Shown piece by piece: positions 1 to 10,744 of a stretch of DNA of 64,000 nucleotides. Source of the stretch: Meloidogyne chitwoodi (lineage: Eukaryota; Nematoda; Chromadorea; Rhabditida; Meloidogynidae); assembly GCA_015183035.1 (NCBI GenBank), contig JACZZP010000007.1, positions 2,441,149 to 2,505,148 on the forward strand. Reading direction: 5' to 3'. Each line of letters starts with the position of its first letter. Position 1 is the first letter of the stretch. A model generated the notes under the pieces. The model ran no database searches and was not told the origin of the DNA. It saw only the letters and a list, made by a program, of their open reading frames with translations. A program made the translations under genes and the position numbers.

Positions 1-399
1 ACAGGTTATTTTTTTGTTTTATTTTTAAGTATTTTTTTATTTAAGACTATTGATAAATCGAGTGTTTTAAACGCTTCAACTACTAATTACGACAATAATG
101 AAAGCAATGCAGACGACGATACTTCAACTGAACCCGGCGAAATTCCACCTTCAGATTCTGAAACTGAGCCTGGTGAACTTCCTCCGTCAGATGTGTCGAT
201 GGGTACTGAACCTGGTGAAATTCCGCTATCAGATCTTGATGAAGAAAATGATGAGCTAACAGAAAAAGAAAAAAATGATGAGATGAACAATGCTTTACTT
301 GATGCGTCAAATACTCAGGATAGTTGGTTAGTTGGAAAGGACGAAAGAGGTAGGCGTTTTACTGATGCCGTTGTTGTTATTCGGATGGGCATTTTATGA
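1..399 (+). CDS. Last exon of an acidic repeat protein (partial gene)
   Basis: The window opens on the last bases of an exon (acag), followed by a GT...AG intron of about 41 bp. The final exon is 46-399 in phase 0 and ends in TGA. It encodes about 117 residues rich in Asp, Glu, Ser and Asn. A repeat of the form EPGE(I/L)PPSD occurs three times (about 130-235), followed by a Glu/Lys/Asn-rich stretch and a basic end (VGKDERGRRFTDAVVVIRM). The bulk of the gene lies left of the window. I do not recognise the family. The repeats look like a disordered acidic linker, so no function is proposed. Confidence 0.6.
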   Translation, partial: TGYFFVLFLSIFLFKTIDKSSVLNASTTNYDNNESNADDDTSTEPGEIPPSDSETEPGELPPSDVSMGTEPGEIPLSDLDEENDELTEKEKNDEMNNALLDASNTQDSWLVGKDERGRRFTDAVVVIRMGIL

Positions 400-532
400 G
401 AATTGAATCTCAAAATCTTACAAACAATAATTTTATATCCAGTCATTTTGTTTTTCCAATTTTATCAAATTCCTCAAATGTTTTTATTTTTTTATTTGTT
501 TTTTTCCAATATTTTATTAAATAGATGATATT

Positions 533-765
533 TTACAAAACAATAGGAATTACATAATGTTTTCTTTTCTTTCTTTGCCTTAATTTCTCAGATTTTTTAT
601 TGTTTATATTCTTAACTGAAATGTTGTAAATGACCGATTCTGGAGGAGGTTTTTGCACTTCGGCCGGATTGTGAGAAGCAGAACGATAAAGTAGGAAAAT
701 CGTCAACTCGAAAATTGTTAAAATGGTCAGTCCAAAATAGAGGCCTAGCGTTGAACCCAAATCAA
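533..765 (-). pseudogene. Orphan C-terminal exon of a DEG/ENaC sodium channel
   Basis: On the minus strand an exon starts after a tttttag acceptor (766-771) and ends with TAA at 533-535. Its first residues, DLGSTLGLYFGLTILTIFEL, match the start of the second transmembrane segment of degenerin/ENaC/ASIC channels (family consensus GG.LGL..G.S..T..E). After the membrane helix comes a short basic cytoplasmic tail (about 45 residues) ending KKRKHYVIPIVL. No upstream exon follows: the next 30 bp run into a foldback element (802-1409), and beyond that lies the 3' end of another gene on the same strand. I therefore read it as a channel gene cut off by rearrangement. A remote upstream exon cannot be excluded. 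Confidence 0.65.
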
Positions 766-801
766 CTAAAAATGCAGGTTAAATTTTTTTTGCGTTTTTT
801 T

Positions 802-1409
802 GGCAATCCTGCAGAATTGCGGTCCCGAAATTTTTTTTATTTTTTTTTCATGAAAACTTGTTTTTAGGGGTTATCGAGGGCGCTGATTACGAATCTGATA
901 TCAGATTTTGTCTAACACTTGATTTTATCTATGATTTTTCATCAAGTACTTGATTTTTGGTCACTACATAATGGATGTCGGTCAAATTATATATCATTCG
1001 ATTCCTCTCGAAGATCGGAGTCTAATGGTACCACTCCCATGATGCAGAAATGCCGATGAACCAAGATACAGGCCTTTGAAAATCGAAAAAACGATAGTTG
1101 GAGAAATCTGATTTTTGGGATTTTACATTAAAATATACATTTGATATCTCATTCGAGAGCTTTTATCGACCTGAGTTGAATGGGACCAAAATCATCACGA
1201 TTGGTCGATTTTACACAAAGATATGACCAATAAAAAAAATAAGAAAACGTGAAAAATCAAGTACTTGATGAAAAATCATAGATAAAATCAAGTGTTAGAC
1301 AAAATCTGATATCAGATTCGTAATCAGCGCCCTCGATAACCCCTAAAAACAAGTTTTCATGAAAAAAAAAATAAAAAAAATTTCGGGACCGCAATTCTGC
1401 AGGATTGCC
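802..1409. mobile_element. Foldback/MITE-like element with ~165-bp inverted repeats
   Basis: The termini GGCAATCCTGCAGAATTGCG (802) and its reverse complement (ending 1409) begin near-perfect inverted repeats. They extend inward through TTTTTAGGGGTTATCGAGGG and GATTACGAATCTGATATCAG to the TCAAGTACTTGAT region (about 970 and about 1255). GTTTTTTT flanks both sides (794-801 and 1410-1417), a possible 8-bp target-site duplication, although the sequence is simple. The unique centre (about 985-1235) has no ORF and holds two copies of the CATTCGA...GAG motif described in the findings. The inner arms recur at 50259-50604. Confidence 0.8.
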
Positions 1410-1539
1410 GTTTTTTTGACGAACATACCCATTAAGTTAAAGTTATTATATTCTTGCGATTCTTCCATTATTATAGCAGTCATTGACATAAATCGGAAGC
1501 GAATACTAAAGATTAATTTCAAATAAAATATTATTTATG

Positions 1540-2770
1540 TTACGTAGCCATATTATTTTCGTAGTAGTAACCACGTTGACCGCGTGCTGCACGAGTTTGT
1601 AGTAGTGCCTCAAGGTCTCGAATGAAAAGACTACGAGACGGCGAATAATTCAAGCGAGTTATTAAAGGCTCATTCTATAATTATTTTTAATATTTTTGAG
1701 ATTTTAGAGTACTCTCACTACAATTATTTGATCGACCTCTTCTAGGAACGAACGGCATTTTTCCCCTAACAATTTTCTTTTCCCACCTAATATAGAAAGA
1801 CGTACTAGAAGGAAAAAGAGTTGATTAGTGTGCTGATTTAAATTTTAAAAAATAATTTTTATACATTTTTCAAAAAATACTTTAATAATCGCTTCTCTCT
1901 GATTTGGATTATTCATTGCATCAATCATCTGTTTAAAAAATTTAAAAAATTATTTTTATTAGTATTTATTATTTTACACTTGAATTGGAGATGGAATAAT
2001 TCCTCTTTTAATCACATCAAAAAAGTTTATAGACAATTTTGATTTATTTTTTGAAGAAAGATTTGTTGATTCTCTCCAATTATTCTCCAATGTTTTAAAT
2101 ATTTCTTTTTTTATTTGTTCAAATCCAGGAAGCTAATTAAAACATTATTAAATTTAAAAATTATTACTTGTTCTTCTATACAGTTTGAACTATTTTTAGC
2201 AGAAGTTTGTAATTTTTCATTAATTAAGTCTTCCCTTGAGAATAAATTTATTTTTTATTTTTTTTTTAAATTGTTCAAACATTGAAAGTTCGAAAAGTCT
2301 AAGAATTCGGCTATGCCCGTTATAAAATAATTCGATTAAGCGCTTAAACTCCGTAAAACTTGAAAAATACAAAAATTTTAAAGATTAAATTATTAACCTA
2401 CAGAAAAGGTTGAAATGCATCATTTTGCATTTGAAAACTTTTTAAAGCAATTTTACGAAGCAGTGCATTATTTCTTTTAATTTTGCTTTGAGAATAATTT
2501 GTTAATTTGCCATCAGCACTTCTTCGCACTTTGCTATAACCCAAATCGACTTTGTAAAGCACACTTTGCGTGCATTTGCGTTTAAGGCATTCTTTTAATA
2601 AGAAAAATAAATTAATAATGGAAATTCTGTCCTATAACCATCTAAAAGATGTAAATCTTGGCATCCTTCGCGTTCAAAAGATTTTTGTACCATTACTACA
2701 ACATTTAAATCTAAATTAGCCCCAGCCTGTAATGTTACTGTTCTGACCAAAAGAACAACTGATTTGGATA
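1540..2770 (-). CDS. Unrecognised protein, seven-exon gene (5' end uncertain)
   Basis: Seven exons join in a consistent frame on the minus strand: about 2639-2770, 2402-2591, 2168-2234, 1980-2132, 1865-1928, 1719-1804 and 1540-1674 (TAA 1540-1542). Donors include GTAGGT, GTAATA, GTGTAA, GTATAA and GTGAGA; acceptors are T-rich. The protein is basic and mostly helical. Recognisable stretches are LHLLDECLKRKCTQSVLYKV, IPSPIQMIDAMNNPNQREAI, GEKCRSFLEEVDQIIV and a Tyr-rich end (RGQRGYYYENNMAT). The start is unclear: an ATG lies near 2688, but the frame stays open upstream to about 2770 through a hydrophobic stretch that could be a signal sequence or intron. I do not recognise the family. Phase-consistent splicing across six introns argues strongly for a real gene. 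Confidence 0.6.
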
Positions 2771-3266
2771 TTTATTAATTTAATATAAATATTTTTTTTA
2801 ATTTTAAATTTTATTTCTAAAAGTTTAATTAATTTAAACAAACCATTTAGTGTTAACAATAATTTATAATAATAAATTTTATATTTCATTGTAAAGATTT
2901 AAATAAAATAATTTTAATGTAGAAAATGCAAAAAAAAGTAATTTAATTAATTTAAAAGTTTTTGCCTGATGATCAAAATACAAAAATTGAATCTCCATTT
3001 TAAATTAAACAATCCAGTTTTGGTCTCATTTTTTTGTTAAAATTAATTAAAAAAGACAATTAAGTGAAACAAAATTAAAAATAAAGAAGCAAAATGTCTC
3101 TTTGAAGTACACCGATGTTGATAGGTTATTTACTTTTAATTATCTTGAGAATGAAAAATTTTAAAAACTCGAATGTTGTAATATTCGTTGAATATATAAA
3201 TCAAAAATTACAGTTAGATAATCAGAATACATAGTTACTTTTTATTAAATAAATAAAATTCCCATT
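2771..3266. other. Intergenic, AT-rich
   Basis: About 500 bp between the unknown gene (-) and the first Gly-rich peptide gene (+), which diverge here. It is mostly A/T runs and short tttaatta-type repeats. It should hold the promoters of both genes, but no specific element was recognised. Confidence 0.5.
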
Positions 3267-3765
3267 ATGAATCTCGCTTTTACATCTTTTTTAATATTAA
3301 TCGCTACGTTACTTTCTGTTTTACTAGGCCAGGAAAATTATCATAAGTAAGTTTTATTTGTAAAAATTATTTTTTAAAAAGTAGAAAAATTCAGAAGTTT
3401 ATTAATAACACAAAGGATTAGGAGAAGTGAAAGTGGAGGAGAAGGAGGATGTGGAAGCTGGGGTAGTGAGTATGGTCAGTCCTACCACTTAAAAACCTAA
3501 TAAAATTTTCTTAAAGGTGGAAATGCATGCTGCAGCTGTGGTCAATGCGGCGGGGGCTCTTATGGTGGTGGACAAACTGTTATTTATTGTTATGGTTGTG
3601 ATAGTAGTAGTAGTTATGGGGAAAGTGGAAGTAGTGGGTATGGTTACGGACAATGTGGAGAGTGCGGATGTGGTAGGTATTTTGTTCTGTAAAACAAGCT
3701 AAAAATAATGAAACATCTAGTTATGGTATAAATACGTAATTTTAGGCTATGGATGTGGAAAATAA
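3267..3765 (+). CDS. Small secreted Gly/Cys/Tyr-rich peptide precursor A
   Basis: Four exons. ATG 3267 opens a signal peptide (MNLAFTSFLILIATLLSVLL, then GQENYHK) that ends at a GTAAG donor. Exon 2 carries basic RIRRSES and GGEGGCGSW; exons 3 and 4 carry CCSCGQCGGGSYGGG, IYCYGCDSSSSYGE, GYGYGQCGECGCG and GYGCGK followed by TAA (3763-3765). The mature peptide is about 90 residues with about a dozen cysteines, many as CxC or CxxC, in a Gly/Ser/Tyr background. It resembles nematode glycine-rich secreted or antimicrobial-type peptides of cuticle or gut, but composition alone cannot fix a family. The RIRR site could be processed by a subtilisin-like convertase. It converges on a similar gene at 3922-4370. 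Confidence 0.7.
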
Positions 3766-3921
3766 TGAAAATTGTATAAAAATGATTGATAAATTAATTT
3801 TTTATTTAATTTTAATTAATAAAAATAATTTTCGATGATTAATAAAAAGGCTTAGGGTTCAAGTTCTAATAATCTGTAAAGTTACAGAATTTCTCGCGTA
3901 GATCTTATTTGTTTTTTGAAA

Positions 3922-4370
3922 TTATTTTCCTCCAAATAGAACACCTTGTAAGAGTCCAACAGCTCCAACACCAAAAGGTCCATACCCTATTTAAAATAAA
4001 AATTGTTTTGCTAATAATTTTTAACAAATATTCTAAAAAATATTTTTTAATTATTACCTCCTCCACCACAATAGCCACAACCACCACCTCCCATTCCATA
4101 ACCTCCTCCATAATTATAACCACCACCTCCACACATTCCACACTGACAACATCTACCTCCAAACCCGCCGCCTAAAAAATATATAGGTTTAAAATTATTA
4201 CATAAAAGTTATAAATAACCATATCCGTATCCACCATATCCACCGTATCCATAACGTTTTATTCGCCTCGATAATACTGATTCATATCTCATTTTTGTTT
4301 GGCACAAGTTTATTAATAAAATAAGCAAATGTATGGCAAAAAGAAGAGAAAAATTGTTTAATCGTTGCAT
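3922..4370 (-). CDS. Small secreted Gly/Tyr/Cys-rich peptide precursor B
   Basis: Minus strand, three exons, ATG at 4368-4370 and TAA at 3922-3924. A hydrophobic N-terminus (MQRLNNFSLLFAIHLLILLI) is followed by LSRRIKR, a likely dibasic cleavage site, and then RYGYGGYGGYGYG. Next come GGFGGRCCQCGMCGGGG, a Gly/Tyr stretch with GCGYCGGGG, and a last exon YGPFGVGAVGLLQGVLFGGK. Both introns interrupt GG codons in phase 1, as in precursor A. With A it forms a convergent, about 160-bp-spaced pair with the same plan: signal peptide, dibasic site, CCxC-x-CGG core. The GYGGYGGYGYG tract recalls nematode caenacin/NLP-type antimicrobial peptides; that is a compositional likeness only. Confidence 0.7.
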
Positions 4371-5600
4371 TTTTTGAGATTGTATTTTTATTTAAAAATT
4401 GTTTGGGCAATTTATTTTCTTTTACTTGGCTAAAAACTAAAAGGGAGAGAATTTTTTTTTCGATTCTTGTTCAACTCTTTTTGTTTGTCAAGTTTCGCTC
4501 ATTTTTTTTTAAATTTTGTTTAAAAGGTTTAAAATTTGCGGACTTTTAACTAAATATTTCCTTTCCGATGTTTATACAACAAAAAATTGCCTCTCACAAC
4601 TTTTCTTTTAACATAATTTTTTGCATTAAAAACTCAAGAGTTCGCCAAATTGCCGCCCTTCTGCGCATCCAATTTGATTTTAATTTCATTTCTTCCTTCA
4701 ATATTACGTCATTTAATACATTTATTCAATTTTATAAAGAATGATCGATGATTTTTTATTAAAACAATTGTTAGTATTTAACATAAATATTTGGTAGTTT
4801 GTTAAATTCAGCCATATAATAGAAATAAATGGAGATTTTTTAAATTCTTTAAACAACTTTTCACATTTTATTTTTTTAATAAACTTATAACCATTCGATG
4901 GCTTCTTAAAAGAGCTATCGAATTTATATAAACGTTTTTGGTAAACGTCAAAATAATGGCGAATTAATGGTATTAAATATACATATGTATAAAAACAAAG
5001 GTTTCACGTAAAGAAAAAATAGAGCCTTGCAAGTTAGTGGAGAGGCATAATTTCGAGTTTATACTCTTGTACTTCCAAATAAGCCAAATTGGCCTAGGTT
5101 GTCTTTGTAAAAGCTGAGATATATGCTCCAGAATCCAAAATCACATTTCTGGAGCAGTAATGTTTAATCCTTTATATGTCGCTTAAAATGCTAAGTAATT
5201 TGGAAATTTCGCTAGTACACATTTTAGATAATTGATTGATCTTTTATTGAAAAAAATAAAATCTTATGCCGTAGGATTAAAGAATAGTGTTGGAATGACC
5301 TATAAAATTTATTTTATTCCAATCAGTCTTAAATAAGATTATTTAAAGGTTATAATAATAATATAAATAAATAAAATAAAAAATTTATTAATGTTACTAA
5401 AAAATTCAAATATCTTATTTTTATTAAATATTAATAACCCTCCGGAACTGTAAGGCTGGTTATTTTTATTTTACTGCATAGTTAATAAATGATAAAATGA
5501 AGAAACTAATAAGCGTTGATGTGGTTTAGTGGATAACATCCCTGCCTATCTCTTTCCTTTTCCTATTTTCTTGGCTGGGTTCGAAGTTTTTTAATGGAAA
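4371..5600. other. Intergenic region, no gene seen
   Basis: AT-rich sequence with no supported ORF. A tRNA-like fragment around 5510-5590 has A-box-like (tggtttagtggat) and B-box-like (gggttcgaag) blocks but cannot be folded into a cloverleaf. The right edge passes into the tandem-repeat block. Confidence 0.5.
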
Positions 5601-5604
5601 ACAA

Positions 5605-5898
5605 TTTAAAAAAATTTGAGAATAAGCTTAATCTTAAAATTTGAACTTAAAACTTGAAAATAAGTTTAAATTTAAAACTTGAAAATAAGTTTAAACTTAA
5701 AACTTGAAAATAAGCTTGAAATTAAAACCTGAAAATAAGTTCAAACTTAAAACTTGAAAATAAGCTTGAACTTAAAATTTGAAAATAAGCTTGAACTTAA
5801 AACTTGAAAATAAGCTTGAAATTAAACTTGAAAATAAGTTTAAACTTAAAATTTGAAAATAAGCTTGAACTTAAACTTGAAAATAAGCTTGAATTTAA
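5605..5898. repeat. ~26-bp tandem repeat (AACTTGAAAATAAGCTTGAA type)
   Basis: About 11 copies of a unit built on aacttgaaaataagcttgaa plus cttaaa, with frequent TTTAAA/TTGAAA interchange. One copy near 5825 lacks a base, which shifts the register. Non-coding in appearance. It forms the left edge of the array cluster. Confidence 0.85.
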
Positions 5899-6078
5899 CT
5901 CGGTCATCGGCGCAAAACGCGGTCATGGGCGCGAAACTCGGTCATCGGCGCAAAACTCGGTCATCGGCGCGAAACTCGGTCATCGGCGATAAACTCGGTC
6001 ATCGGCGATAAACTCGGTCATGGGCGCAAAACTCGGTCATCGGCGCAAAACTCGGTCATCGGCGCAAAACTCGGTCAT
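5899..6078. repeat. 19-bp tandem repeat (ACTCGGTCATCGGCGCAAA)
   Basis: About nine to ten copies of actcggtcatcggcgcaaa, with variants gcgaa, gcgata and tgggcg. The unit is much richer in GC than its surroundings. The last copy, actcggtcattgacgttta, grades directly into the next satellite, whose unit carries the same gacgtt core. Confidence 0.85.
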
Positions 6079-8816
6079 TGACGTTTAACTCATCTATGGA
6101 CGTTCAAATAGTCTATGGACGTTCACTCGTCTATGGACGTTCAAATAATCTATGGACGTTCAAATAGTCTATGGACTTTCACTCGTCTATGGACGTTCAA
6201 ATAGTCTATGGACGTTCAAATAGTCTATGGACGTTCAAATAGTCTATGGACGTTCAAATAGTCTATGGACGTTCAAATAGTCTATGGACGTTCAAATAGT
6301 CTATGGACGTTCAAATAGTCTATGGACGTTCAAATAGTCTATGGACGTTCAAATAGTCTATGGACGTTCAAATAGTCTATGGACGTTCAAATAGTCTATG
6401 GACGTTCAAATAGTCTATGGACGTTCAAATAGTCTATGGACGTTCACTCGTCTATGGACTTACACTCGTCTATGGACGTTCAAATAGTCTATGGACGTTC
6501 ACTCGTCTATGGACTTTCACTCGTCTATGGACGTTCAAATAGTCTATGGACGTTCACTCGTCTATGGACGTTCAAATAATCTATGGACGTTCAAATAGTC
6601 TATGGACTTTCACTCGTCTATGGACGTTCAAATAGTCTATGGACGTTCAAATAGTCTATGGACGTTCAAATAGTCTATGGACGTTCAAATAGTCTATGGA
6701 CGTTCAAATAGTCTATGGACGTTCAAATAGTCTATGGACGTTCAAATAGTCTATGGACGTTCAAATAGTCTATGGACGTTCAAATAGTCTATGGACGTTC
6801 AAATAGTCTATGGACGTTCAAATAATCTATGGACGTTCAAATAGTCTATGGACTTTCACTCGTCTATGGACGTTCAAATAGTCTATGGACGTTCAAATAG
6901 TCTATGGACGTTCAAATAGTCTATGGACGTTCAAATAGTCTATGGACGTTCAAATAGTCTATGGACGTTCAAATAGTCTATGGACGTTCACTCGTCTATG
7001 GACTTTCACTCGTCTATGGACGTTCAAATAATCTATGGACGTTCAAATAGTCTATGGACTTTCACTCGTCTATGGACGTTCAAATAGTCTATGGACGTTC
7101 AAATAGTCTATGGACGTTCACTCGTCTATGGACTTTCACTCGTCTATGGACGTTCAAATAGTCTATGGACGTTCAAATAGTCTATGGACGTTCACTCGTC
7201 TATGGACTTTCACTCGTCTATGGACGTTCAAATAGTCTATGGACGTTCAAATAGTCTATGGACGTTCACTCGTCTATGGACTTTCACTCGTCTATGGACG
7301 TTCAAATAGTCTATGGACGTTCAAATAGTCTATGGACGTTCACTCGTCTATGGACGTTCAAATAATCTATGGACGTTCAAATAGTCTATGGACTTTCACT
7401 CGTCTATGGACGTTCAAATAGTCTATGGACGTTCAAATAGTCTATGGACGTTCAAATAGTCTATGGACGTTCAAATAGTCTATGGACGTTCAAATAGTCT
7501 ATGGACGTTCAAATAGTCTATGGACGTTCAAATAGTCTATGGACGTTCAAATAGTCTATGGACGTTCAAATAGTCTATGGACGTTCAAATAGTCTATGGA
7601 CGTTCAAATAGTCTATGGACGTTCAAATAGTCTATGGACGTTCAAATAGTCTATGGACGTTCAAATAATCTATGGACGTTCAAATAGTCTATGGACTTTC
7701 ACTCGTCTATGGACGTTCAAATAGTCTATGGACGTTCAAATAGTCTATGGACGTTCAAATAGTCTATGGACGTTCAAATAGTCTATGGACGTTCAAATAG
7801 TCTATGGACGTTCAAATAGTCTATGGACGTTCACTCGTCTATGGACTTTCACTCGTCTATGGACGTTCAAATAATCTATGGACGTTCAAATAGTCTATGG
7901 ACTTTCACTCGTCTATGGACGTTCAAATAGTCTATGGACGTTCAAATAGTCTATGGACGTTCACTCGTCTATGGACTTTCACTCGTCTATGGACGTTCAA
8001 ATAGTCTATGGACGTTCAAATAGTCTATGGACGTTCACTCGTCTATGGACTTTCACTCGTCTATGGACGTTCAAATAGTCTATGGACGTTCAAATAGTCT
8101 ATGGACGTTCACTCGTCTATGGACTTTCACTCGTCTATGGACGTTCAAATAGTCTATGGACTTTCACTCGTCTATGGACGTTCAAATAGTCTATGGACGT
8201 TCAAATAGTCTATGGACGTTCACTCGTCTATGGACTTTCACTCGTCTATGGACGTTCAAATAGTCTATGGACGTTCAAATAGTCTATGGACGTTCACTCG
8301 TCTATGGACTTTCACTCGTCTATGGACGTTCAAATAGTCTATGGACGTTCAAATAGTCTATGGACGTTCACTCGTCTATGGACTTTCACTCGTCTATGGA
8401 CGTTCAAATAGTCTATGGACGTTCAAATAGTCTATGGACGTTCACTCGTCTATGGACTTTCACTCGTCTATGGACGTTCAAATAGTCTATGGACTTTCAC
8501 TCGTCTATGGACGTTCAAATAGTCTATGGACGTTCAAATAGTCTATGGACGTTCAAATAGTCTATGGACGTTCAAATAGTCTATGGACGTTCAAATAGTC
8601 TATGGACGTTCAAATAGTCTATGGACGTTCACTCGTCTATGGACTTTCACTCGTCTATGGACGTTCAAATAATCTATGGACGTTCAAATAGTCTATGGAC
8701 TTTCACTCGTCTATGGACGTTCAAATAGTCTATGGACGTTCACTCGTCTATGGACTTTCACTCGTCTATGGACGTTCAAATAGTCTATGGACTTTCACTC
8801 GTCTATGGACGTTCAA
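6079..8816. repeat. 18/19-bp satellite, ~2.7 kb, ~145 units
   Basis: Three interchangeable monomers: A gtctatggacgttcaaata (19), B gtctatggacgttcactc (18) and C gtctatggactttcactc (18). A variant of A begins with atc instead of gtc. They are arranged in recurring blocks, for example long runs of A, or B-C-A-A repeats as at 7090-7340 and 7960-8450. The block B/C - A - A(atc) - C recurs near 6128, 6556, 6820, 7020, 7350, 7663, 7868 and 8664. This is a higher-order structure made by unequal exchange. Short ORFs reading through it are accidental. Confidence 0.95.
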
Positions 8817-9077
8817 CTCGTCCATCGGCGAATATCGTCGAACATCGTCGAATATCGACGAACGTCGACGAAATCGACGAATATCGACGAACGTCGACGA
8901 AATCGACGAATATCGACGAATATCGACGAACATCGACGAATATCGACGAACGTCGACGAATATCGACGAACGTTGACGAAAATTGTCGACGAATATCGAC
9001 GAACGTCGACGAAAATTGTCGACGAATATCGACGAACGTTGACGAAAATTGTCGACGAATATCGACATCGGTGAAAA
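8817..9077. repeat. ~20-bp tandem repeat (ATATCGACGAACGTCGACGA)
   Basis: CG-rich array of atcgacga units with atatcgacga, acgtcgacga and aaattgtcgacga variants. The last third forms three larger copies of about 42 bp containing acgttgacgaaaattgtcg. It contains many TCGA palindromes. Long ORFs on both strands are an effect of the period and lack of stop codons, not genes. Confidence 0.9.
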
Positions 9078-9300
9078 ACATCGGTGAGATCGGTGAAAAA
9101 GACGGTGAAAAATATCGGTGAGATCGGTGAAAAAGATCGGTGAGATCGGTGAAAAAGATCGGTGAGATCGGTGAAAAAGATCGGTGAGATCGGTGAAAAA
9201 GATCGGTGAGATCGGTGAAAAAAAATCGGTGAAAAACATCGAACGTCGACGAAAATTGTCGACGAATATCGACGAACGTCGACGAAACTCGCCGATTGGA
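9078..9300. repeat. ~22-bp tandem repeat (ATCGGTGAGATCGGTGAAAA) and return of the CGACGAA unit
   Basis: Six to seven copies of atcggtgagatcggtgaaaa plus ag (9078-9235) are followed at 9236-9290 by two copies of the preceding acgtcgacgaaaattgtcga unit. The interleaving shows that the two arrays were exchanged or duplicated together. Confidence 0.85.
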
Positions 9301-9309
9301 GAAAACTCG

Positions 9310-10110
9310 CATTAAAATGCTAATTTTAAAATTTTTAAGGGCTTTTATTTCGACTTCTAAAAGTCGGAATTTTCTAATTTTTTTTATATTTTAATCAGTT
9401 TTTCGAGCTTTAAATAATATATAAAATCCAGACTAATCCGACTTTTAGAAAAAAAGCTCAAAAATTCATTAAAAACGCTAAAAATACAGTAACCTATCTC
9501 GACTTCAGGCTTACAGATTTTTCTATTCTAAAGCTTATTAAATCCAGTTTTTCGAGCTCTTTCCAACGATTTAAGTCTCATCAAAAACTCTCAAAAGGAA
9601 AAAAAGCTCGAAAAAGTCAGTTTTAGACATTTCCTACATAAAATTCTTTAATGTTTAGGGGCTTTTATTTCGACTTCTAAAAGTCGGAATTTTCTGATTT
9701 TTTGATATTTTAATCAGTTTTTCGAGCTTTAAATAATATATAAAATCCAGGCTAATCCGACTTTTAGAAAAAAATTCAAAAATTCATTAAAAACGCTAAA
9801 AATACAGTAACCTATCTCGACTTCTAAAAGTCAGAACATTCTAATTTTTTGATATTTGATTCAAATTAACGAACTCTACAAAATATATCAAAATCAGACT
9901 AATTTGACTTTTAGAAAAAAATTTCGAAAAAGTCAGTTTTAGACATTTCCCACAAAAATTGTTTAATGTTTAGGGGCTTTTAGTTCGACTTCTATAAGTC
10001 GGAATTTTCTAATTTTTTGATATTTTAATCAGTTTTTCAATCTCTAAATAATATGTAAAATCCAGACTAATCTGACTTTTAGAAAAAAAGCTCAAAAAAT
10101 ACAGTATATA
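9310..10110. repeat. ~318-bp tandem repeat, about 2.5 copies
   Basis: The landmark ggcttttatttcgacttcta recurs at about 9338, 9660 and 9975, each time followed by aagtcggaattttctaattt, a tcagtttttcgagc block and gactaatccgacttttagaa. A half unit begins at about 9817. Each unit contains self-complementary cgacttctaaaagtcg. No coding potential is apparent. Confidence 0.85.
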
Positions 10111-10744
10111 CATCTCCCATATTTATTATCTGCACTGAAAAGGTATTTAACAAAATTAATTAATTAAAACAGACGTTTCAGTGCCAACTGATATTTTAAT
10201 ATAACCTGTTTCTTACTGTATTATAATCGAATTCATGATGTTCATTAGCCTTTATCTCGAATTCTATCGGAAACTATTGGAGAGATTTTGATAAGACATA
10301 TATGGTTGGAAAGAGCTCAAAAAACGGAGTCGAATGAGCTACAGAAGAAAAAATTCTGTTCGATGGAACTTGAGAGAATTCCCCTTAACATTGAAAATTT
10401 ATGATGGAAGAATGAATATAACTAACAAGTCCCGAAGGCTCTGGTTTGATTAAAATCGAAGAATCACTATATTTAATAAATCTGAGCGTTGCCTTAAATT
10501 AATTTTATAAAAATAATTTTATTTATTTTTAATTCAACGTTTCTCTAGTTATGGTTATAAAAAATATTTAATTGTAAAAAAATAATGCACATGTAAAAAG
10601 GCGAGAAAACAATAAATTAACTCAATTAAGTTTTCATTTGAATTAAATTTAAAAATTATTTGAGTTATAATTATTACAAAGTGGAAATTGCGAATAACTT
10701 ATAACAGAAAAAATTAACCTTCACTTGAAAATTAATTTCTAAAT
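10111..10744. other. Intergenic, no gene seen
   Basis: Between the 318-bp repeats and the 3' end of the E2F gene. It carries one copy of the dispersed ggaaagagctc...gtcgaatgagc motif (about 10301-10342). Otherwise AT-rich and without a supported ORF. Confidence 0.5.

Noticed and set aside
5510..5590. Possible tRNA gene (tggtttagtggat ... gggttcgaag)
   Set aside because: No acceptor or anticodon stem can be formed; only promoter-box similarity.
8695..9312. Long ORFs of 93-169 codons on both strands across the CGACGAA/ATCGGTGA arrays
   Set aside because: They follow the repeat period, occur in several frames at once and have repeat-only composition; not genes.
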